DNA of 64,000 bases from Micropterix aruncella (GCA_944548615.1 OX155976.1:7707822-7771821); one strand, 5' to 3'. Shown: positions 1 to 15,470, numbered from the stretch's first letter. Program-made: numbers and translations. Notes: generated from the sequence alone by a model not told the origin.

Positions 1-56
1 CGGATACGTCCTTGGATACACAGACACACTTCAATCTGGAAATGGGCTTAATCGTG

Positions 57-893
57 TCAAGGATTATTATTATTATTATTATTCCGTAGCCGGCGATTGG
101 GGAGGGGTCGCCCTCGGAGCCAATACGCTGCTGTCGGTGCCGCTGGATCTCGCACTCCATTCACGATTTGCTTCCATTCTTGACGATTTTTTGCCACGTC
201 TCGAGCATCCCTAGCCGATAATCGTTGATTCTTAAGGTCGTCTTTGATGTTATTTAGCCAGGTTTTCTTCGGTGCCGCTGAAAATCTCCATTCTGTCGTA
301 CTGTCTCGCCAAAGAAGTTTACGTGGCAAGCGTTTATCGTTCATTCGGCATACATGGCCAAACCATCGTAACCGACGTTTTTGTACTTCTTCTTCGATCG
401 TTGTTAGTAGATCGCATCTTTCTCTAATGGTCTCGTTTCGAATTCGGTCGCGGAGTGAGACACCGAGAATCCGCCTCAAGCATCGCATTTGGAAGACTTC
501 GAACTTGTTGAGGTCCGATTGTAGTAACGTCCACGTTTCCGATCCATAAAGAAGAATGGGAAGAACCAACGTTCGGTATAGTCGTACTTTGGTTTTGATG
601 GTAATATTCGTTCGCTTCCACATGCACCACTTGAGCGAGGTGAATGTTGCTGTTGCCTGACCTATCCGGCTATGGACATCGGCCGTCGATGCCACTTTCA
701 TTTCCGTAACCAACGATCCTAAATACTTGAATTGTGGGACCTGTTCGATTTGGGTTCCATCGAGGTAAACGCTGGTCTTCGAACCGTCCGTAGTGAGCAC
801 TTTGGTCTTATCCGCATTGATATTTAATCCATATGATTGAGCAATTCCGGATGTGTCGTATAAAATGTCAGTAAACTGTTGTTTTCGCAGATT
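57..893 (-). mobile_element. RTE-like LINE, ORF2 C-terminal fragment with (AAT)n tail
   Basis: The 3' end of a non-LTR retrotransposon. The minus frame is open from about 893, well upstream of the first GTG at 800, and reads through the segment after the reverse-transcriptase fingers and palm. Visible motifs are FKYLGSLVTE, LLYGSETWTL, RRILGVSLRDRIRN and RRLRWFGHVCRM, the usual block downstream of RT in RTE-type LINEs. RT catalytic motifs and endonuclease are absent, so it is 5'-truncated. The frame runs without a stop into the ATT/AAT microsatellite tail at 64-84, so the last residues are a poly-Asn run; the native stop was lost or never lay upstream of the tail. It meets a plus-strand LINE head-to-head at about 894. 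Clade assignment is from motif memory. Confidence 0.85.
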
Positions 894-1683
894 ACTTGGG
901 GGGCCGCCAGCAATTCGTTAAATTTGGCGATTTTGATTTCAAACTATACAACACTCGGTCGGCGGTTAGCCAAGGATCAAACTTGGGGCCTTTGTTATTT
1001 AACTTATTTGTTAATAATCTGAGTAAAGCTATCACATCACCAGGTTGTCTAATGTTTGCCGGTGACGTCAAATTATTTGTATCTACTGCAAGTGATGAGG
1101 CATGCGAGCTCTTCCAACGTAATATTGATGCAGTTTATGCATGGAGCCAAGCTCGTAACCTTCACATCAATATTAAAAAATGTTCAGTGATGACATACAC
1201 AAGATCGCCTGCTCATCTGATGTATGATAAAGTCCATCGCTGGATGTGTGCTTCCCAGAGTGACCGAAGTCAAGGACTTTGGAGATTTTTGTTCAACCCC
1301 CAGTTAAACTTTAAGGAACACACATTAGGCAACTATCTACAACTTCTTTCAAGCTTCTAGGGTTTGTGATACAACGTTGTTATACAATGGCAGGATACAA
1401 CAGTCTTGAAACACGTCGATATATTTCCCTAATTATATTTGCATATAAATTAATTCAAGGAACTATTTATTTGCCAGAAATACTATGTAAGTTTGAATTG
1501 TACGTACCGGTAAATTCGCATCTATTGTTTAATGTGCCGTGCCATCGTACAAATATTTTTGTAGACAGGCCAGTGGGAAAGGTTATACATCTTCTTAATT
1601 CCTTACCCACAGAAATAGACATCTTTTGTATATCCCTTTGGCAGCAAAAAATGCAACTCCCTGCTATCTCATGTTTATCATAA
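894..1683 (+). mobile_element. Jockey/CR1-like LINE fragment (family A), degenerate RT
   Basis: Two in-register pieces of one LINE. The first (896-1360) carries the RT motif SQGSNLGPLLFNLFVNNL and the catalytic box as FAGD instead of FADD, so the second catalytic Asp is lost. The second (1366-1683) carries the C-terminal block from AGYNSLETRRYI to the stop at 1681. Sequence between the two blocks is missing and the frame changes. It ends just before the 18-bp target duplication of the adjacent retroposon. Clearly dead. Related C-terminal blocks lie at 2.3, 9.6 and 26.3 kb. Confidence 0.8.
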
Positions 1684-1689
1684 TCTGTC

Positions 1690-2316
1690 TTTATTTAGTT
1701 TTGTTTTTTTTTAAGCTATTGCATAGCTTTTATCGCGGGCCTAGGCCAGCGCGGCGACCGAATGAAGAAATTTCTTAACGAAAATTAATGATTTTAAACT
1801 GATAATTACGTCTAAACGAGTACTGCTTACGATTCGAAAAAAACATATGTTAAACAAGAACATTTTCGTAATATTCTTATCTTTGAATATTTTAGATTTT
1901 GTTTATATTACATAGTGTAATTAATTTGTGAAATTAGGTCTAACCGAACACAAAAACGACTACTACGCAAATATTATCTGGCGTATTATTATGACACCTG
2001 CACCATTTTAAATATAATTTAATTATTTATCTTTTTATCTAAGTTTTTTTTCGAATAATCCGGTTATTTTGCTTTATCGAATAAAAAATTCGTGCGCGGC
2101 GCTCTATCGGAAGACGTTTAAATTATTACGAATCATTTGCTTCCGCAGCCGCAAATGATTCGGAATTATTTCAACGTTTTCCGATAGAGCGCAGTTATAA
2201 GAAAAAATAAAATAAATAAATAATTATAATTGCATAAGTTGTTAAAAATGCTATGCAATAGCTTTACTGCGGCAGTCCCCGAGTGCCACACGTATTTTTT
2301 TATTTAGTTTTGTTTT
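1690..2316 (-). mobile_element. Hairpin retroposon, family P, copy 1 with 18-bp target duplication
   Basis: Element about 1708-2298 flanked by the direct repeat TTTATTTAGTTTTGTTTT at 1690-1707 and 2299-2316. On the minus strand it starts after a GTGTGGCACTCGGGGACTGC block and ends in an A-run directly before the duplication. The long target duplication and A-tail suggest LINE-type retroposition rather than a DNA transposon. Both ends carry the near-palindrome GCTATTGCATAGC in opposite orientations. Very similar copies are at 42829-43415 (plus) and 52243-52850 (minus). No coding potential and no convincing pol III boxes seen. Confidence 0.75.
2099..2192. repeat. Long stem-loop inside family P
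   Basis: Inverted repeat starting GCGCTCTATCGGAAGACG and ending with its near-complement CCGATAGAGCGC. The arms are about 42 bp with a few mismatches and a short loop around CTTCCGCAG. It is kept in all three copies of the family, although copy 2 has a shorter loop. Confidence 0.8.
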
Positions 2317-2990
2317 ATTTAGACTGTTGATCCAAGCACTTCAATTTATATTCGGGTTATGCGCACGTTGTACAACTCGATTGTTAGAAGTCGCATGGAA
2401 ACGAATGCAGCTATTTGGAATCCGCATGAAGATACCTATACTCCCATGCTGGAAAAGGTACAGAAGCGTTTTTTGAGATTTTTGTACTTAAAACAGTACA
2501 GATATTATCCACTGCATTTATCACAGGCATGGTTGGCTATTATTCTCTCTGTCTCAGAAGGGAAATGTTGACCATGCCCTATGTTTTGAATGTAATTCGT
2601 GGTAAAACTGATAACCTTAGCTTACTAGCCATGGTAGATCTTTGCGTACCAAATAATTATTATCGTGCTCGATCGCACCATCTTTTCGCGGAGCCGTTCT
2701 CGCGCACTAACCTTACGAGGTGGAACTTGTTGGCGCGTGCTTTGCGGCGCTTAAATGAAATTCACTCGATGGCACCAGATTTTGATATTTTTACCATCAA
2801 CCGTCACTCGTTTAAATTGCAGGCTATTAATCATTTATTCTTATTTGATAGCTAGTATTATAAGTGTCATTTTATTTGTATAATTACGGTGATATCTTAA
2901 TTAATTTTACTTTTCAATGCCTTGGTTTTACTGTAATGTTGATTAGTAATAAGCGAATAAACAAATAAATAAAAATAAATAAATAAATCA
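2317..2990 (+). mobile_element. Family A LINE C-terminal fragment, frameshifted, A-rich tail
   Basis: RT thumb and C-terminal region. The first part reads MRTLYNSIVRSRMETNAAIWNP and QKRFLRFLYLK. A single frameshift near 2525-2530 moves to the frame reading GYYSLCLRREMLTMPYV and FAEPFSRTNLTRWNLLARAL, ending at the stop at 2853-2855. The 3' end is an (AAATA)-type tail at 2951-2990. RT catalytic motifs are absent through 5' truncation. Copies at 9641-10235 and 26307-27250 share the GGGCTATAATTCCC and CGCGGAGCCGTTCTCGC stretches. Confidence 0.85.
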
Positions 2991-3533
2991 TTTGCTATTT
3001 TAATCAACTTTAAAAGATCAATCAATTTTTAGAAATATGAAAGCCATCTAAACGTTGCTTTCCGTAGTAAAATCCTGGTTTCCAAATTGTAGTAAGACGT
3101 TGAAAAATATAATTCCCTATTTAATCATTGATTGAAGCAAAATTTTATTTATAAATATGTTTCTATATTTTTCCAGATGGCGTAGAGTAAACCGTGTTAG
3201 CCTCCCGTTCTATTACCTACCTACGTATTTTATCACTTACTTTATAATTATTGCGGTAAATACGTAAATTCCGATTTTTCATTGACTTGCTTCTTATCTT
3301 GAAGCTGTTTGTTTGATAACGTTACTATATATTGTAGATTACAATACAATATAATACCTAGCGTAGCGTAAATATAATAAATGCCAAGTGGCGAAGTCAT
3401 TCTAGCCTATGCCAAATCACAATAAACTGTCCGACATGACTCAGACTAACTTTCCCTTATATTGTTACTGATGAAATCTGAAAACGTCTCAACAACCACT
3501 GTCCAAAGATCTTCCATTATGAGAGAAGTAAAT
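2991..3533. other. AT-rich interval, nothing recognised
   Basis: No open frame of note, no repeat shared with the rest of the window and no motif I can name. Confidence 0.5.
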
Positions 3534-3660
3534 ACGAGGGCCATTCGAAAAGATTCCGGCCTTATTAAGAAAAACACATATTTCGAAGCAAAACAAAATT
3601 TATTTCTCTACTTAGTCTCCCCGCAACAAGATATATTTGATCCAACGTTTCTCCTTTATT
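3534..3660 (-). mobile_element. Mariner-like element end, fragment
   Basis: Begins TACGAGGGCCATTCGAAAAG, resembling mariner inverted-repeat ends (TACGAGGG..TTCAAAAAG). The minus strand after it reads in the style of a mariner transposase C-terminus (RWIKYILLRGD). Only one end is visible and stops occur. Inference from motif resemblance. Confidence 0.5.
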
Positions 3661-3744
3661 TTTAAACGGTCAGAAAAGAAATGAGTGTCTAAACCAGAAA
3701 AATACTGGTATACACCGTTTTCCACCTCAGTATTTAAGTTATAT

Positions 3745-3815
3745 TATGGCGTTATCGGCGCATTGGCGCACGGCGCACCAGCGCACGGCGCACCGCGATA
3801 ACGGCGCACGGCCGT
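3745..3815. repeat. GC-rich short tandem repeat
   Basis: Imperfect repeats of GGCGCACC/GGCGCATT, in contrast to the AT-rich surroundings. Confidence 0.6.
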
Positions 3816-3877
3816 CCCCTGAGATCAGAGGGCAATAACCTGTTATCCATCCCTGGTCATACCAGTGTTTTTTTTCA

Positions 3878-6705
<2,828 letters not shown>

Positions 6706-7080
6706 TAAGGTTTATCATATTATCATAATCATCAAATGCTTTTTATTTTAATTTATAATCATTCATTTTAAAATAACGTTTTGCACGGTTGGTTATGGTA
6801 CCTTAACTAAATCGTGTAAAATATTATTAATCCATTTCTTTTTGTTCGATTCCTTGAATTTAAATTTTCAAAGAATTGTTCGATTTCAGAAATGTCACAT
6901 ATCTTGACGACGGCTGAGCCGAAATATTGATACAAATTTTTAACAATCATTAGGTTTTAAGATATCTAATCGCCTATTATTTTCCAGCATTGATCTCATC
7001 TTTCGAATTGTTGTGTTGCCGCTGTAGGATAAAGTAGAAGTTTCCAATACCACAGTAGGAAACCGCAAATACTAAAAGAA
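6706..7080 (+). mobile_element. Penelope-like 3' UTR with hammerhead-like core
   Basis: AT-rich sequence following the stop. At 6892-6925 it contains TTGACGA, a perfect CGGC-TGA-GCCG stem and AAATATTGATAC, laid out like a hammerhead core (CUGANGA, stem II, GAAA, short stem III). The first core C is T and helix I was not found, so any ribozyme is degenerate. The right boundary is uncertain. Confidence 0.5.
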
Positions 7081-7192
7081 GAGAAAACGAAAAAGGCGTG
7101 GAATCGCTCCTGGTCGCCACAGACCAGATAAGTGCCCTTTCATTTATTTTATCATTTCATTTATTTAGTAATAAACATAATTTCAATTTGAA

Positions 7193-8308
<1,116 letters not shown>

Positions 8309-8428
8309 AAAATATTGAATTTTTACATATTTTATGTTTCGTTCATTGTAAATAATCCATTTAGGTTAAAGGTTAGACTAATAGGAAAGAGCTGACTGCT
8401 TCCTTTCATTGATATGAGGGCATGTCAC

Positions 8429-9640
<1,212 letters not shown>

Positions 9641-10235
9641 TACTAGAGTTGCGAAGGTGAAGGATTTAGGAGTTCTCTTTGATTCTCAGCTTACGTTCAA
9701 GGAGCTCATCACTGATTTATAAGTCCTCTTTTAAATGACTGTTTCGTTATTCGGAACCTACAGCATTTGTCCGAGATATGCACACATTGTATAATTCGAT
9801 TTAGAGAAGTAGATTGGCATGGATAGCCTAGGCATGGTGGGCTATAATTCCCTTAAATTGCGTAGAGAAATGCTCACCATGGCCTACGTTTTTAAGCTGG
9901 TCCGGCGCAAAGTTGATAATCCTAGCATGCTAGCGAAGGCTTGTCACATACTCTATTTGCGGAGCCGTTCTCGCGAGCCAACTTAAGTCGATGGCGTATT
10001 CTTACGCATGCCTTGCGACACATAAAAGCACTATGTTCGACAGTGTCAGACGTGGACATTTTTACAGCGAGACCACATCTTTTCAAGGTATGGGCATTGC
10101 CGCTACCTGTTTATGCTAGAGTAAAATCGATTGTTTTTTCTAATGTATTCTGTTACTCTTACTAATTTTAATGCTTCAGCTTGCATATTAAATGCCTTTT
10201 ATATAATTAATTAAATAAATAAACAAATAAATAAA
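9641..10235 (+). mobile_element. Family A LINE fragment
   Basis: Starts with RVAKVKDLGVLFDSQLTFKE, the segment just after the RT active site. It is then interrupted and rearranged: MHTLYNSI near 9778, GGGCTATAATTCCC near 9839, FAEPFSRANLSRWRILTHAL at 9954-10016. It ends with an AAATA-rich tail at 10206-10238. Stops and deletions make it a relic. Its uninterrupted GTCACATACTCTATTTGCGG region (9943-9962) serves as the empty-site reference for the insertion at 26591-26940. Confidence 0.8.
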
Positions 10236-10274
10236 TAGATTTCCTTATAACAATACTTGTTTACAATATATGTA

Positions 10275-10708
10275 CCACAAAACTGTATTGTTTCCTATAG
10301 AGCGGGGGTAGTTGTCTACCTTACGGCGACTGCTCTTGAAATGACCATTGGCCATCCGATCCCGGTTCAGAGTCGGGCAAAGGACGCCTTGGTCCGCGAT
10401 AGATTCGGTATACTCCGTTTCACCGCTTCGTAAGGAAGAGGACCGCGCAAGCGACCTCGAACTCGGAACCAATCGAGAGACCGGAGAAATCTGGTCACAA
10501 TTGGTAGTTAGGGCGCGAGTGCCGCCCGCCAGGTAACATACCTGGCTACTCGCGGTAAGGCGTTGGTCTCTAACGGGTTGTGGCGTAGCTAGGCGTCGGA
10601 TTTGTTATGTCCTAAGTCTTCTACGCTCACTGCACGGTCGATAGAACGATGAATCGTTAAAACGTCCTGCGGTGACGGGTTCGCCCGTTGTGGTTGACAT
10701 CTCAATAT
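10275..10708 (+). mobile_element. GC-rich retroposon family G, copy 1, 5'-truncated
   Basis: Sense strand plus. Begins within the family at ACTGTATTGTTTCC and ends at the family 3' end (ACGGGTTCGCCCGT hairpin, then GGTTGACATCTCA). Lacks the first ~250 bp of the full-length copies. It contains the tRNA-like stretch CTCGCGGTAAGGCGTTGG but no complete tRNA. Conserved small open frames in this family reflect copy identity, not demonstrated coding. Confidence 0.8.
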
Positions 10709-11196
10709 GTCTGCGCTCCGTGCGGCATAAGCCAATCGATTGCGCACTCTGACTTACAGTCGGGGGAGTATGGAAGCAGTACTGTTTCCTATAGAGCGGG
10801 GGTGGTTGCGGACCTTACGGCGACTGCTCTTGAAACGACCACCGGCTACCCGATCCTGGGTGAACAGCCGGGCAAAGGATGCCGTGGTCCGCGATAGATT
10901 CGGTATACGCCGTTTCACCGCTTCGTAAGGGAGAGGACTGCGCAAGCGACCTCGAACTCGTAACCAATCGAGAGACTGGGGTAATCTGCTCGCAATTGGA
11001 AGTAAGAGCTTGAGCGTAAGCCCGCTGGGTAACACTCCTGGCTATCTCGCGGTTAAGGCGTTGGCCTCTTACGGGTTTGTGGCGGAGCTTGACTGTTTTG
11101 TCCAATTCTTCTGCGCTCACTCCAGGGAGATAGAACGACTAATCGTTGAAACTTCCTGAGGTGACGGGCTCGCCCGTTGTAGTTGACAACTCTAAT
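10709..11196 (+). mobile_element. Family G, copy 2, 5'-truncated, tandem to copy 1
   Basis: Starts at GTCTGCGCTCCGTGCGGC and ends at GTTGACAACTCTA near 11193. Same orientation as copy 1 and directly adjoining it. The 3' ends are conserved while the 5' starts differ, which defines the sense strand of the family. Confidence 0.8.
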
Positions 11197-11223
11197 TGTT
11201 GCTCAAAGCTACATGAATATTAT

Positions 11224-11443
11224 CTATTGATTGCAATCGATTTCTGATCTAAGGCGGAAAACCCTTGTTCTCATTGATAAGTTGTGAGGAAGCTCATAAG
11301 ATATTGCAAGGCGAATCTCCGAACTGTTGGATATGAGATTGCTTTTTCATACCAGAACTCTTCAAGAGAAACTGCTCCAAATGCATCTTTACAGGGCGTA
11401 TTATTTTGAAGTTCTATCAGCTCTTCCTGGAGTTCTCCTCCAC
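11224..11443 (-). pseudogene. hAT-type transposase C-terminal relic
   Basis: The minus strand reads GELQEELIELQNN, FGAVSLEEFWYEKAISYPTV and RRFALQYLMSFLTTYQ, then a stop, then EQGFSALRSEID. This matches the C-terminal dimerisation block of hAT-family transposases and the domesticated ZBED/SCAND3-like proteins, usually L.EFW....YP.L...A...L..F.TTYLCE..FS.L. The stop sits exactly where the conserved Cys of TTYLCE is expected (TGT or TGC to TGA). No catalytic DDE residues or ends are preserved. Confidence 0.7.
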
Positions 11444-11689
11444 CCACATAAACGGCAATACCAAAGATTGCGAATTAGCTTATGGGGTATCATTTGCTTC
11501 GGTATGTTTATATTCCAGGAAGTATTATTTTTTGTGCCTGCGCTTTGTTTTTTTAAGCTTTATCTTAACTTGTTCGTATGTGGTAAGTAAGTTGTTCGTT
11601 TAAAATTTGTAAACCATTTTTCAACCACTTGCTGATATCTGATTGAGCTGAAATTCGGCATACATATGTAAGTTCGGTGACAGAAATTT

Positions 11690-12790
11690 ATTTTATTTAT
11701 TTATTTATTAAAGAATTAATTACTATAAAACATTGTTTTTGCTTATAAAAATAACATGAACCGAATGGCAAAACCTTAACCTTTTGATTATTTGTTCTGT
11801 CACTCAACTGGGACTAGCCTGTTCTAGAATGGACAGGACTGTAATTTTACAATATATTATGTAAAAGTTTTATTAAAATGCTCATAAAACTAAATTGCCC
11901 TAAAATATGATCCTCAAAAAAAAACAAACAAATAGAGTGAGACAATCAGAATTGACATTCATTCAAGTACAATTCATTGTCAAAAGAATATATAACAACA
12001 AAATAAATTGGTAATTAGTTAAATGTTAAAATATAATCAACATACATACTATTTAAAAATATATTAATAATTTGTGCACCTAAGTTTTATTAAACTATAA
12101 TTTCTAACATTTGATGTATGGTTAGTCTGTCATGACTCGAGAACCATTCCTTTATTTTATTTTTGAATACCCTAAATGTCAAATTCATTTTTATTTCCAT
12201 ATTGATCAGATTGTAAAACCTCGGCGTAATGAAAGAGTAATGTCTTTATCCAAATGATGTTTCTATCCTGGGTATTATTAAGCTATTTTCTAAAAATTGT
12301 CTTGTTGGTCTTCGGTTCTGAATTATTCCTAAATTTGAATTATTGTCTATTTTTGGACAATAATTCAAATTTAGGAATAATTCAGAAGCTTTAAGAGGGA
12401 AGTTTTAAAAAATAGTTGCCTACAATCAAGGACTTTAGCTTCCACATAAAGTTCACTGCTGCGATGGCGATATGGTCTGCGGAGAATAATTTTGAGTATA
12501 AATTTCTGCGCAACTTGCAATGGCTCTAGCAGGGTTTTACTACATCCACCCCATCCAATTATGCCGTAAGTAATAAACGATTCATATAAAGCATGATAAA
12601 CAGTTATTAGCGTTTTGGAATCCAGAATATTCCTCAGTTCTTTGAAAATATATCCAAGGATTCGCACCTTTGTAGCCACGTTTTGTATATGAGTGTCCCA
12701 ACGTAGGAAGCAATCTAGAGTGATGCCTAGGTATTTCCAATATATTTCTCTCTGCAGAGGATGACAGTTGCAAGACTCTATGCTATCGCA
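11690..12790 (-). mobile_element. CR1/Jockey-like LINE family B, C-terminal fragment and 3' UTR
   Basis: The minus strand carries the post-RT block: a region reading NVATKVRILGYIFKELRNIL, YESFITYGIIGWGGCSKTLL, VAQKFILKIILRRPYRH and VEAKVLDCRQLFFKTSLLKL. Below it are degenerate blocks homologous to RRPTRQ, IPR.KTSFGQRHYSF and PRFYNLINMEIKMNLTFR in the plus-strand copy at 41150-42150. The 3' UTR ends in AAATA repeats (11690-11710). A frameshift near 12600 and a local inverted duplication at 12316-12387 break the frame. Confidence 0.8.
12316..12387. repeat. Perfect 32-bp inverted repeat within the LINE
   Basis: Arms 12316-12347 and 12356-12387, loop TATTTTTG. Compared with the plus-strand copy near 41264-41310, one arm is an inverted duplicate of its neighbour inserted into the LINE, as expected from template switching. 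Confidence 0.85.
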
Positions 12791-12888
12791 TTCCTAAAAT
12801 GAATACTAATTATATAATGAATACTAGCGATAGTTCCTATAAGTACGTCTAATTCTAAAAGAATATATCAACTGACTTATCGACGAAC

Positions 12889-12991
12889 CTGTAATGATTC
12901 TCTTCTGTGTTGTTCTTGGACATGCTCTCGCATCAACTGCTGCTTCAGCTGAGTCCTCGAAGTCGGCGTCAATGTCTTGAATGTAGGCGGG
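12889..12991 (-). CDS. Mitf: Internal exon of an MITF/TFE-family transcription factor
   Basis: A 103-bp exon on the minus strand. The acceptor is a pyrimidine tract (TTTTCTGTTTGTCCGCAG) just above 12991 and the donor is ACAG|GTTCGT at 12888/12889. After one phase base it gives 34 uninterrupted codons: PPTFKTLTPTSR, then TQLKQQLMREHVQEQ, then RRESLQ. This is the conserved N-terminal segment of MITF/TFEB-type bHLH leucine-zipper factors (family form SR..LR.QLMREQ.QEQ.RRE). In vertebrates that segment binds Rag GTPases and brings the factor to the lysosome. The bHLH-Zip exons were not found here. It is the only strong host coding sequence in the window, lying between a LINE relic and a (TA)n tract. 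The homology is recalled from memory, but several invariant residues and both splice sites agree. Confidence 0.85.
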
Positions 12992-13045
12992 CTGCGGACA
13001 AACAGAAAATATAAAATTATGATTAATTATAAGTTTTATTAGGTA

Positions 13046-13297
<252 letters not shown>

Positions 13298-13374
13298 ACG
13301 AAATTGTAACCTGTATGTATGAGAATCTATCAATTAACGAAATTTTGTAAGTCTAATTTCAACCTCTTTTGATA

Positions 13375-13620
13375 GTCGTATCAACATGAAACTTCTCAAT
13401 TGTGTGTAGTTCTGATGACAATACAATAATATGGTACCATAGAGCTAATCTGATGAAGGAGGCGGAAGGTAGTCACAGGAACTGCATAACGAAACAAATA
13501 TAAGAGACGTGTTGTTGAAAACGGCTTGAGATTTTTTTATTTTTTTTCCCTTCGGCTTCGTAACGACCAAATTTGGATGCACATCAGAACACCGTTGACT
13601 ACGTAACGACCAATATGATT
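13375..13620. repeat. Fragments of two dispersed repeats (T-like and K)
   Basis: 13376-13465 resembles the left half of the T repeat (GTAGTTCTGATGACAATAC). 13546-13612 (CGTAACGACCAAATTTGG, CATCAGAACACCGTTGAC) recurs inverted at 51486-51566. Confidence 0.6.
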
Positions 13621-13624
13621 AGAT

Positions 13625-14226
13625 CAGTGATTCCCAAAGTGGTCTATATAGACCCCCAGGGGTCGATTTCGAATTTCAGGGGGTCCATGTCAATGAGATA
13701 AAAATAGGTGGGCATAAGATGTAAATGGAGGTTTACGTAAGCGGATCTCATTTAGGAAGGTCATCATAACAACCTAAAACAAGTTGTGTGTACAGCATAG
13801 TATTTCAACGTTATATTAATCACACTAAACAAACGAGCATGTTTCGTGTCATGGAAGGAAATCAACACTCAACTCAAATTGCATCACTAGTCGATGGAGG
13901 AGGCCAGCGTACATGAACAACGAGGGTAGGTGCGAATGAGATATGTGAAAAAATTGCACTTCAATTGATATTCGTGCGAGAGATAGTGCTAAATATGCAG
14001 TTATGTGCTGCTTTCTCAAATTCTTCATACTTTAAAGTCGCGGACGATTAGAAATGAACAACTAAAAATTGTACATGTTTTAATTTTTTTACAACTGTGT
14101 GACCAGTACTGTGCCAGTTCACAAAATCACAATTAAAGATTTAGGAAAATTGAATAATTTTTAGGCAGGGTCTACGGAAAACAGCAAGTGGTATGTCTAC
14201 GTTACAAAATAGTTTGGGTACCTCTG
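13625..14226. mobile_element. Non-autonomous hAT element
   Basis: 602 bp. Ends CAGTGATTCCCAAAGTGG and, inverted, CAGAGGTACCCAAACTA, both hAT-like. Flanked by GATTAGAT (13617-13624) and TACTAGAT (14227-14234), a diverged 8-bp target duplication. No transposase. Confidence 0.65.
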
Positions 14227-14412
14227 TACTAGATGGTCTGGAATAATAATAATAAAAGGTATTCGATTGTCAGAAATTATAAATAGTCAAAAACAATAAA
14301 ACAAATCAAAATAATTATTTATCAAAAAGGCACTAAAATGGTCTTTGCAATAATACAAATTAAATGTCTAAAAATATTATATTTCCCAATTTTATCAGTT
14401 TTGTCAGGGTCT

Positions 14413-15470
14413 AAAAGTTTACATTTACATTTTCGTCGTGTCCAATTGACGGCTAAAGACCGCTTTTGGACGTGTCAAAATAATTGGGTTAGGTAGTAAG
14501 TTTCGTTACTACTTTTTACTGAACATACATAGGTAGTCAAGAATTAACTACTAGATTGTCAAACTATAAATATAAATAATCAAAATAAAAGCCTAACATT
14601 TGAAGTAGTTAGTAATTCGAAAAGATACGTCGTAAAATTATTCATGTTAATATTCAAATTGTCAGTAAAATGGTAAATAATCAAATTAAATCTACGTTAT
14701 GCATTTTAAACTAAAAGTACAGATATAAGACCATATTGAGTTGTCAACCACAACGGGCGAACCCGTCACCGCAGGACGTTTTAACGATTGTTCGTTCTAT
14801 CGACCGTGCAGTGAGCGTAGAAGACTTGGGACATAACAATCCGACGTCTAGCTACGCCACAACCCGTTAGAGTCCAACGCCTTACCGCGAGTAGAAAGGT
14901 ATGTTACCTGGCGGGCGGCAATCGCGCCCTAACTACCAATTGTGACCAGATTTCTCCGGTCTCTCGATTGGTTCCGAGTTCGAGGTCGCTTGCGCGGTCC
15001 TCTCCCTTACGAAGCGGTGAAACGGAGTGTACCGAATCTATCGCGGACCAAGGCGTCCTTTGCCCGACTCTGAACCGGGATCGGATGGCCAATGGTCATT
15101 TCAAGAGCAGTCGCCGTAAGGTAGACAACTACCCCCGCTCTATAGGAAACAATACAGTTCCCAGACTCCCCCGATTGTTAGTCGGAGAGCACAATCGATT
15201 GGCTTGCGCCGCTCGGTGCGCAGACCGTCCAGGAGCGCCAGAGGATTGATTCCCAGGGGAGACTGGTTGACCCAGTGTCCTACCCAGGCTCCGCACCCCA
15301 TGCGTGGAGGCCATCGGATGGGTGTTGACCCGTGAGTGTGACCGACCCTGAAACAGAATGGGTCTTCGTGGCCAACTCAGCAAGGGCCCATTAGCTCCCA
15401 AGGCCCATTAGCTATAAGACCATATAAAATAATCAAACAATAAGGCATTACTTTTTTAAGTAATTTAAAT
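14413..15470 (+). mobile_element. Dispersed repeat H, copy 1, split by a family G insertion
   Basis: Sequence from TACATTTACATTTTCGTCGT to CTTTTTTAAGTA, present uninterrupted at 26591-26940. Here it is split at TATAAGACCATAT, which is duplicated on both sides of the inserted element at 14737-15412. No coding potential; class unknown. Confidence 0.8.
14737..15412 (-). mobile_element. Family G, copy 3, near full length with 13-bp target duplication
   Basis: 676 bp, sense on the minus strand. The 3' end (hairpin ACGGGTTCGCCCGT, then GTTGACAACTCA) is at 14737 and the 5' end, with GGGCCCTTGCTGAGTTGGCC, is near 15390-15412. TATAAGACCATAT occurs at 14724-14736 and 15413-15425, and once in the uninterrupted copy of H at 26891. 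No poly(A). This is the best-defined member of the family. Confidence 0.9.

Noticed and set aside
10245..10536. Conserved small open frames in family G (and at 14904, 45743, 55295, 58261, 60442)
   Set aside because: They recur because the DNA copies are alike; frames are not kept between subfamilies and no domain is visible.
10527..10600. tRNA gene suggested by CTCGCGGTAAGGCGTTGG
   Set aside because: Only the D-arm-like part fits; no acceptor stem, anticodon arm or properly spaced B box could be assembled.
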